Of a stretch of 5,534 nt of DNA, positions 1 to 5,534 are shown one piece after another. This stretch comes from Bacillota bacterium (GTDB lineage Bacteria > Bacillota_A > Clostridia > Clostridiales > Clostridiaceae), in contig JAJXYA010000492.1 of the NCBI GenBank assembly GCA_021780795.1, positions 1 to 5,534 on the forward strand, read 5' to 3'. Under the pieces are notes generated by a model that made no database searches, was not told where the DNA came from, and saw nothing but the letters and a program-made list of their open reading frames with translations. How positions within the stretch are numbered: the stretch's first letter is position 1; every line of letters begins with the position of its first letter. A program made the translations under genes and the position numbers.

Positions 1-3000
1 TGAAATTATCATACCTGAAAATTCTCAGCTTTTTGTTGCTATTGGTGCAGCTCTTACATCTAAAAATGAGAAGAGCATCCAATTTGATGTCTTAAAAAAC
101 AAATTGTCTGTGCTTAAAGATGATGCTATGCATGAAGTTTTAAGTTTAGAGCCACTTTTTAAAGATAAAGAAGAGTTTGAAGAGTTCAATAAAAGACATG
201 CGGCTCATAAAGTTAAGAAAAAAGAATTAGCTAGTTATGAAGGAAATTGCTATTTAGGAATAGATGCAGGCTCCACTACTACTAAAGCTGCTTTAGTTTC
301 AGAAGACGGTGAATTGTTGTATTCCTATTATGGAAGTAATGCGGGTAGTCCGTTAAATAGTGCAGTCAAAATATTAAAGGATATTTATTCTGTTTTACCT
401 AAGAAAGCTGTAATCGCCAATTCTGCGGTGTCTGGATATGGTGAAGGTTTGATAAAAGCAGCCTTAAAGGTTGATATAGGTGAAGTTGAAACAGTGGCAC
501 ATTATAAGGCAGCAGATTTCTTTCTTCCTGGTGTAGATTTTATTCTTGATATTGGTGGACAAGATATGAAGTGCATAAGGATAAAAGATGGAGTTATAAA
601 CAGTATACTTTTAAATGAAGCTTGTTCTGCTGGATGTGGTTCTTTTCTTGAAACCTTTGCAAAATCCTTACAAATGAATATACAAGATTTTGCAGTAGCA
701 GCACTAGATGCTGTAAATCCAGTAGATCTTGGTTCAAGATGTACGGTATTTATGAATTCAAAGGTTAAGCAGGCACAAAAGGAAGGTGCTAAGGTAGCAG
801 ATATTTCTGCTGGTTTATCATATTCTGTAGTTAAAAATGCATTGTATAAGGTTATAAAAATAAGAAATCCAGAAGAACTTGGACAAAAAATAATTGTACA
901 AGGTGGAACTTTTTATAATGATGCAGTTTTAAGAAGCTTTGAGATGATATCTGGAAGAGAGGTAATAAGACCGGATATAGCAGGACTTATGGGAGCCTTT
1001 GGAGCAGCACTAATAGCAAAAGAAAGATATGATGAAGTGTATGAATCTACTCTTTTAAAAAGCCATCAGCTAGATAGCTTTGGAGTAGAAGTAAATATGA
1101 GAAGATGTGGACTTTGCAATAATAATTGCATGCTTACTGTAAATGGCTTTTCAGATGGAAGACAGTACATTACTGGAAACAGATGTGAAAGAGGTGCTGG
1201 TCACGCAATTAAAAAGAATGAAATACCTAACTTGTATGATTATAAATATAAAAGAACCTTTAATTATAAATCTTTGACTAAAGAGGAAGCTAAAAGAGGG
1301 ATTGTTGGTATTCCAAGGGTTTTAAATATCTATGAGAATTATCCTTTTTGGCATACATTCTTTACTACCCTTGGCTTTAGAGTTGAACTTTCTCCGAGAT
1401 CAACTAAAGATATTTATGAGCTTGGTATAGAAACTATTCCTTCAGAATCAGCTTGTTACCCAGCCAAACTAACACATGGACATGTAGTAAGCTTAATTAA
1501 TAAAGGAATAAAGTTTATTTTTTATCCTTGTATTCCATATGAAACAAAAGAACAACAAGGGGCAACAAATAACTATAATTGTCCTATTGTTACGTCTTAT
1601 CCAGAGGTATTAAAAAATAATATGGATGAATTAAGAGCAAAGGATATAATATACAAAAATCCATTTTTACCTTTAAACGATCCTAAAAGACTTAAGGATA
1701 GATTATATGAAGAACTTATACATTTTAATATTTCTAAAAGAGAAATTAATAATGCAGTAGATCTTGCTAAAGCTGAAGAAGCAAAATATAAAAATGATAT
1801 AAGAAGTAAAGGTGAAGAGGTACTTGAATATATTAAGGAAACTGGAATAAAAGGTATAGTATTAAGCGGAAGACCATATCATATCGATCCTGAAATTAAT
1901 CATGGAATTCCAGATTTAATTACTAGCTTTAAAATGGCTGTATTAACAGAAGATTCAGTAGCTCATCTTGGAACTGTTGAAAGACCTCTTAGAGTTGTAG
2001 ACCAATGGGTTTATCATTCAAGATTATATGCGGCTGCTAGCTTTGTAGCAAAAGAGGACAACCTTGAAATCATTCAGCTTAATTCATTTGGTTGTGGACT
2101 AGATGCAGTAACGACAGATCAAGTTCAGGAAATACTTGAAAATAACAAAAAAGTTTATACTACTATAAAAATAGATGAAGGTAACAACTTAGGTGCAATA
2201 AGGATTAGAGTTAGATCATTAAAAGCTGCTATGGAAGAAAGAGATGCTATAGGAATAAAACCGGAAAAGATAGTTAAACTTGAAAATAGAAAACAATTTA
2301 CAGAAGAAATGAGAAAAAATCATACTATTCTTTGCCCTCAGATGTCACCTATTCATTTTCAATTTTTAGAAGCAGCTATTGAAGAATCAGGTTACAAAAT
2401 TGTTGTTCTCCCATCTGTAGATAAAAATGCTGTAGAGGAAGGCTTGAAATATGTTAATAATGATGCATGCTATCCATCTATTATAGTTGTTGGGCAAATG
2501 ATAGAGGCTTTGAAATCTGGTAAATATGATTTAGATAATACTTCAGTAATGATTTCACAAACTGGTGGAGGTTGCAGAGCAACAAATTATATTGGATTTA
2601 TTAGAAAAGCTTTGAAGGATGCAGGTTTTTCACATGTTCCTGTAATTGCAGTAAGTGCACAAGGCTTAGAATCAAATCCTGGCTTTAAAATTTCTTTGCC
2701 TATGTTAAACAGATGTGCCATAGCCCTTGTTTATGGCGATTTGTTGATGAGGGTATTATATAGGGTAAGACCATATGAAAAGGAAACAGGTGCTGCAAAT
2801 AGACTTTATGAATCTTGGGTAGATAGATGCAAAAAGTCTAGCAGAAGCGGTAATCTTAATGAGTTTAAAAAGAATGTATGGTCAATAGTTAGAGATTTTG
2901 ATACCTTGCCAATAAACAATATTAAGAAGCCAAAGGTTGGGCTTGTGGGAGAAATTTTAGTTAAGTTCCATCCTACAGCAAACAATAATATTGTAGATAT

Positions 3001-3589
3001 TATAGAAAATGAAGGCGCTGAGGCTGTTATGCCAGATTTAATGGATTTCCTTTTCTATAGTGCATATAATTCAAACTTTAAGCATAAATATCTTGCTGGC
3101 ACAAGAAAAGCAAAAGTAGTAAGCAACGTTTTAATAAATGCTATGGAATTCTATAGAAAAGAAATGAAGAAAGCTTTAAAGAAAAGTGAGCGCTTTGAAC
3201 CACCAAAAACTATTCATCAGCTTGCAAATGGAGTAAATGATATTGTATCTATTGGAAATCAAACTGGTGAAGGATGGTTTTTAACTGCTGAAATGGTAGA
3301 ACTTATAGAAGGTGGTGCAGAAAATATAGTTTGTATGCAGCCTTTTGCTTGTCTTCCTAACCACGTAACCGGTAAAGGAATGATTAAAGAATTAAAGAGA
3401 AGATATACTTATGCAAATATAGCAGCCATTGATTATGATCCAGGTGCTAGCGAAGTAAATCAGCTTAATAGAATTAAGCTTATGCTTTCTACCGCGTTTA
3501 AAAATTTAGATAAAAAAGAGCAATTTGTAAAAACTGCTGAAGAAGTAGAAGATAAAAAACAAGAAGCTCAAAATGCTGTGCTTGAATAA
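1..3589 (+). CDS. 2-hydroxyacyl-CoA dehydratase activase-like fusion protein (BcrAD/BadFG ATPase repeats + DUF2229), 5'-truncated by window
   Basis: The reading frame is open from nt 2 to the TAA at 3587-3589, giving 1195 visible residues. The true start lies upstream. The first ~20 residues (ending [14 protein letters not shown]) match the C-terminal end of a first activase ATPase domain. A charged linker follows, then a second ASKHA-fold domain (nt ~248-1020) with the phosphate loop [16 protein letters not shown] and cluster-type cysteines in ACSAGCGSF (Cys codons 623 and 635) and RCTVF (740). Next is a four-cysteine CGLC-N3-C...NRC motif (nt 1106-1186), then DUF2229 and dehydratase-subunit-like regions (nt ~1300-3500) with [19 protein letters not shown] and [11 protein letters not shown]. 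HgdC-type activases use ATP to drive one electron into a 2-hydroxyacyl-CoA dehydratase. These large fusions look like activator and dehydratase-like parts in one chain, but their substrate is unknown to me. No membrane segment is visible, so it is probably cytosolic. It ends in its own terminator, so it is not co-transcribed with nifH. The family is clear; the specific reaction is not. Confidence 0.9.
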   Translation, partial: EIIIPENSQLFVAIGAALTSKNEKSIQFDVLKNKLSVLKDDAMHEVLSLEPLFKDKEEFEEFNKRHAAHKVKKKELASYEGNCYLGIDAGSTTTKAALVSEDGELLYSYYGSNAGSPLNSAVKILKDIYSVLPKKAVIANSAVSGYGEGLIKAALKVDIGEVETVAHYKAADFFLPGVDFILDIGGQDMKCIRIKDGVINSILLNEACSAGCGSFLETFAKSLQMNIQDFAVAALDAVNPVDLGSRCTVFMNSKVKQAQKEGAKVADISAGLSYSVVKNALYKVIKIRNPEELGQKIIVQGGTFYNDAVLRSFEMISGREVIRPDIAGLMGAFGAALIAKERYDEVYESTLLKSHQLDSFGVEVNMRRCGLCNNNCMLTVNGFSDGRQYITGNRCERGAGHAIKKNEIPNLYDYKYKRTFNYKSLTKEEAKRGIVGIPRVLNIYENYPFWHTFFTTLGFRVELSPRSTKDIYELGIETIPSESACYPAKLTHGHVVSLINKGIKFIFYPCIPYETKEQQGATNNYNCPIVTSYPEVLKNNMDELRAKDIIYKNPFLPLNDPKRLKDRLYEELIHFNISKREINNAVDLAKAEEAKYKNDIRSKGEEVLEYIKETGIKGIVLSGRPYHIDPEINHGIPDLITSFKMAVLTEDSVAHLGTVERPLRVVDQWVYHSRLYAAASFVAKEDNLEIIQLNSFGCGLDAVTTDQVQEILENNKKVYTTIKIDEGNNLGAIRIRVRSLKAAMEERDAIGIKPEKIVKLENRKQFTEEMRKNHTILCPQMSPIHFQFLEAAIEESGYKIVVLPSVDKNAVEEGLKYVNNDACYPSIIVVGQMIEALKSGKYDLDNTSVMISQTGGGCRATNYIGFIRKALKDAGFSHVPVIAVSAQGLESNPGFKISLPMLNRCAIALVYGDLLMRVLYRVRPYEKETGAANRLYESWVDRCKKSSRSGNLNEFKKNVWSIVRDFDTLPINNIKKPKVGLVGEILVKFHPTANNNIVDIIENEGAEAVMPDLMDFLFYSAYNSNFKHKYLAGTRKAKVVSNVLINAMEFYRKEMKKALKKSERFEPPKTIHQLANGVNDIVSIGNQTGEGWFLTAEMVELIEGGAENIVCMQPFACLPNHVTGKGMIKELKRRYTYANIAAIDYDPGASEVNQLNRIKLMLSTAFKNLDKKEQFVKTAEEVEDKKQEAQNAVLE

Positions 3590-3607
3590 ACTTAAAAATA
3601 ATTAAAG

Positions 3608-3653
3608 CGACTTACTGTTTAATAAATAAAATAACAGTAAGTCGTAGTTTTTT
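3608..3653 (+). terminator. Rho-independent terminator between convergent genes, possibly bidirectional
   Basis: A perfect 12-bp inverted repeat (CGACTTACTGTT at 3608-3619, AACAGTAAGTCG at 3633-3644) encloses a 13-nt AT-only loop and is followed by TAG and six T at 3648-3653. It starts 18 nt after the stop codon of the plus-strand dehydratase-activase gene and lies just beyond the stop of the minus-strand regulator. Read on the minus strand, the same stem is followed by a broken T-rich run (complement of 3594-3606), so it may also stop the regulator's transcript, less efficiently. Confidence 0.9.
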
Positions 3654-3663
3654 ATATTAAAAA

Positions 3664-4635
3664 TTATGTTTCGGAAATTATTTTACCTGTTTCGCTTAAA
3701 TCGTATCCGCTTATACCTTCTAATTCCTTATGGAATTCAGTTGAGTTTAATATATCTATAATTGCCTTAAATTCTGGCTTTTCAAGATCTTCTTTTCTTA
3801 TTACTAAATCTAATTTTTCTTTTTGAATAGGAATAAAATCGATATTACTTACTTGCAAAGCAGTTTTTTCATTTCCAACAGCAACATCAGCTTCACCTCG
3901 TGCTACAGCACTAGCTACTGCTAAATGTGAATATTCTTCTCTATAATAGCCAGCGATACAATTTCTAGATATACCAAGTTTTCTTAAGTGCTCATCAATT
4001 AGCACTCGAACACCACAGCCAGGTTCTCTATTGATCATCACCACATCTGATTTTGTTAAATCAGACCAATCGTTAATATTTTTGGGATTGCCGTTATAAA
4101 CATAAAATCCTTGCATTCTATATGCTAAGTTGACAAGGATGCAGGAAAATCCAGGGAGAAGTCTGCGAACATAAGGAATATTATAAATCCCTGTCTCACC
4201 ATCCCATAGATGGACAGAAGTAACATTTGCAGTTCCTTTATATAATTCGACAAGCCCATTGTAACTACCAATATAGCTTCTTAATGCACGAATTTTACTT
4301 GGATGCTTTTCTAAATATTTAGTTAATATGTCTAGAATTAAATCCTGGCCACAAATAATAATGTTTTTATCATTTTTTCCTGATTCAGAATTAGAATTAG
4401 CTAAGGTATTATCTTTATTAACATAATTAGAACTTATAATTGAAGTTTTTGTATCACATAAATTAGTTCTGCTTTTATTTTTATAGTTTTCAATATCATC
4501 ATAATCTATTCTAATTTTTCTACCAACTCTATAAGAAGGAAGTTCTTTTCTTTTTATTAATTCATAAACAGTATTTTTTGATATATCTAAGATTTCCGCT
4601 ACTTCTTGTGTGGAAAGCGATGTTTTACCATTCAT
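3664..4635 (-). CDS. One-component regulator: excisionase-type HTH fused to molybdate-binding-like PBP domain (COG1910 type)
   Basis: The protein has 323 residues. Residues 1-55 form an excisionase/MerR-like helix-turn-helix (LSTQEVAEILDISKNTVYEL, then the YRVGRKIRID wing). Residues ~56-91 are a polar Asn/Ser/Lys-rich linker. Residues ~92-315 are a substrate-binding-protein-like domain with family hallmarks: VHLWDGETGIYN (141-152), INREPGCGVR (201-210), SHLAVASAVARGEADVAVG (236-254) and a C-terminal YDLSETG (311-317). In this family the second domain resembles ModA-type oxyanion-binding proteins. With no signal peptide and an N-terminal DNA-binding domain, it should work in the cytoplasm as a ligand-responsive transcription factor. 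The ATG at 4635 is chosen because the HTH begins right after it and AAGGTAGTGAT, an imperfect but extended Shine-Dalgarno, precedes it. The gene is divergent from nifH across 459 bp, which suggests, but does not prove, control of nif and/or of itself. Residue 207 is Cys where I expect a small hydroxyl residue. Ligand (molybdate, tungstate or other) and sign of regulation are unknown. Confidence 0.85.
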   Translation of the reverse strand: MNGKTSLSTQEVAEILDISKNTVYELIKRKELPSYRVGRKIRIDYDDIENYKNKSRTNLCDTKTSIISSNYVNKDNTLANSNSESGKNDKNIIICGQDLILDILTKYLEKHPSKIRALRSYIGSYNGLVELYKGTANVTSVHLWDGETGIYNIPYVRRLLPGFSCILVNLAYRMQGFYVYNGNPKNINDWSDLTKSDVVMINREPGCGVRVLIDEHLRKLGISRNCIAGYYREEYSHLAVASAVARGEADVAVGNEKTALQVSNIDFIPIQKEKLDLVIRKEDLEKPEFKAIIDILNSTEFHKELEGISGYDLSETGKIISET

Positions 4636-4639
4636 ATAA

Positions 4640-4650
4640 TCACTACCTTT
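4640..4650 (-). promoter_or_regulatory. Ribosome binding site of the HTH-PBP regulator
   Basis: Read on the minus strand, AAGGTAGTGAT precedes the ATG at 4635. It matches the anti-16S consensus AAGGAGGTGAT at all but two positions. No other start codon in this frame sits after a better site, which supports the assigned start. Confidence 0.6.
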
Positions 4651-4680
4651 TAATAAATTTATGTAACCATAATTTTTATT

Positions 4681-4709
4681 ATTATATTATATCAAAATAT
4701 CAATAGCAA
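4681..4709 (-). promoter_or_regulatory. Predicted sigma-A promoter of the HTH-PBP regulator
   Basis: On the minus strand, TTGCTA (complement of 4704-4709) is followed after 17 bp by TATAAT (complement of 4681-4686). A second overlapping TATAAT (complement of 4686-4691) would give a 12-bp spacer to the same -35, which is too short. The start of transcription would fall near 4674, leaving a leader of about 40 nt. The -10 region overlaps one copy of the 9-mer TATATTATA that recurs upstream of nifH. In DNA this AT-rich, -10 matches are common, so confidence is moderate. Confidence 0.5.
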
Positions 4710-4812
4710 CAATTGGAATGAAAACAATAGAATAAAAAAATATAATTGTAGGTAAAATCAAAAAAAAATATCAAAATAAAATTGTATGAATTGGTATATA
4801 AAAAAAATCTTT

Positions 4813-4842
4813 TTAACAATTTTAGTATTGTTTTATTATGAT
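4813..4842 (+). promoter_or_regulatory. Candidate distal sigma-A promoter for nifH
   Basis: TTAACA (4813-4818, 5 of 6 to TTGACA) and TATGAT (4837-4842, 5 of 6 to TATAAT) are separated by 18 bp. Transcription would begin near 4849 and give a leader of about 245 nt. Its -35 and spacer overlap an inverted repeat, AACAAT-N6-ATTGTT (4815-4832), that could be an operator or chance symmetry. It competes with the proximal promoter candidate at 4944-4972. Confidence 0.35.
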
Positions 4843-4911
4843 TCATATTTGAAAACGGAAATCATATATTATAAAAAAATACGTTTTTAATGAATATTTA
4901 TTAATAAATAA

Positions 4912-4926
4912 CGTTATATTATAACG
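4912..4926. promoter_or_regulatory. Perfect 15-bp palindrome, candidate operator (ModE-like half-sites)
   Basis: CGTTATA (4912-4918) and TATAACG (4920-4926) are perfect inverted repeats around a single T. The half-site resembles the CGnTATATA-type half-site known for proteobacterial ModE operators, but the spacing is shorter. The centre lies about 60 bp upstream of the start predicted for the proximal nifH promoter, a typical activator position. It is also one of the few places with G or C in this region, so the symmetry is less easily explained by AT content. The binding protein is unknown; the adjacent HTH-PBP regulator is the obvious candidate. Confidence 0.5.
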
Positions 4927-4943
4927 AATTAATAAAATAATCA

Positions 4944-4972
4944 TTGCATAATTATTAAATTCATACTATAAT
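4944..4972 (+). promoter_or_regulatory. Candidate proximal sigma-A promoter for nifH
   Basis: A perfect TATAAT (4967-4972), preceded by ACTATAAT context, is spaced 17 bp from TTGCAT (4944-4949), which keeps only the TTG of the -35 consensus. A weak -35 with a perfect -10 is the usual architecture of an activator-dependent promoter, and a palindrome sits at about -60. Transcription would start near 4979, leaving a leader of about 115 nt before nifH. I see no sigma-54 GG/GC pair, so a NifA-type promoter is not supported. Confidence 0.5.
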
Positions 4973-5019
4973 ACAAATAACAGAAACAATAAATATTTAG
5001 GACATAAAAATTTACTTGG

Positions 5020-5062
5020 ATAAAAAAAGTGAATTAAATTAGTACAAATTCATTTTTTTTAT
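5020..5062 (+). promoter_or_regulatory. Potential leader hairpin / weak attenuator upstream of nifH
   Basis: Positions 5020-5035 can pair with 5047-5062 over 16 pairs (one G-U at 5029/5053) around an 11-nt loop. The inner arm is TGAATT/AATTCA and the outer arm is an A7 tract facing a T8 tract. The shape (short stem followed by eight T) resembles an intrinsic terminator, but it has only one G-C pair, so it is much weaker than the terminator at 3608-3653. It lies inside the leader of both predicted nifH transcripts and ends 16 nt before the Shine-Dalgarno sequence. Confidence 0.3.
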
Positions 5063-5070
5063 ATAAATAA

Positions 5071-5534
<464 letters not shown>

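Noticed and set aside
104..106. TTG as the start codon of the plus-strand dehydratase-activase gene
   Set aside because: The frame is open back to nt 2 and encodes conserved activase sequence ([14 protein letters not shown]) before the TTG. No Shine-Dalgarno precedes it. The gene simply begins outside the window.
3664..4635. A periplasmic molybdate-binding protein (ModA-like transporter part)
   Set aside because: There is no signal peptide or lipobox, and the N-terminus is a DNA-binding helix-turn-helix, so the binding domain is cytoplasmic and regulatory.
4662..4678. GlnR-type operator beginning with TGTAA
   Set aside because: The second half (TNACA after 7 bp) is absent, so only one half-site matches, which is expected by chance.

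Overview
The window is very AT-rich, low-GC DNA whose genes read like Clostridium (sensu stricto). The strongest clue is the right-hand gene. Its first 146 residues are an unmistakable nitrogenase iron protein (NifH) that looks very close to the short-N-terminus clostridial type known from C. pasteurianum. I infer an anaerobic, nitrogen-fixing Clostridium but cannot name the species from sequence alone.

Layout: (1) nt 1-3589, plus strand, is the 3' part of a very large gene for a fused 2-hydroxyacyl-CoA dehydratase activase-like protein (tandem BcrAD/BadFG-type ATPase domains followed by DUF2229 and dehydratase-like regions). Its 5' end lies outside the window. (2) nt 3608-3653 is a strong hairpin terminator between two convergent genes. 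(3) nt 3664-4635, minus strand, encodes a regulator with an excisionase-type helix-turn-helix joined to a molybdate-binding-protein-like domain (the COG1910 / PBP-like type). (4) nt 4636-5094 is a long divergent intergenic region of 459 bp. It holds promoter candidates in both directions, several dyad-symmetric sites and a possible leader hairpin. (5) nt 5095-5534, plus strand, is the start of nifH, cut off by the window edge.

Biological reading: the dehydratase-activase gene is probably an unrelated, separately terminated neighbour. The interesting unit is the divergent pair of putative molybdate-sensing regulator and nifH. Nitrogenase needs Mo for its cofactor, so a cytoplasmic one-component regulator with an oxyanion-binding-type domain beside nifH is a plausible metal-availability switch for the nif operon. 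A perfect 15-bp palindrome, with half-sites resembling those of ModE operators, lies about 60 bp upstream of the predicted nifH transcription start and is the best candidate operator. The regulator-to-nif link is inference from domain content, orientation and DNA symmetry; nothing in the sequence alone proves it.
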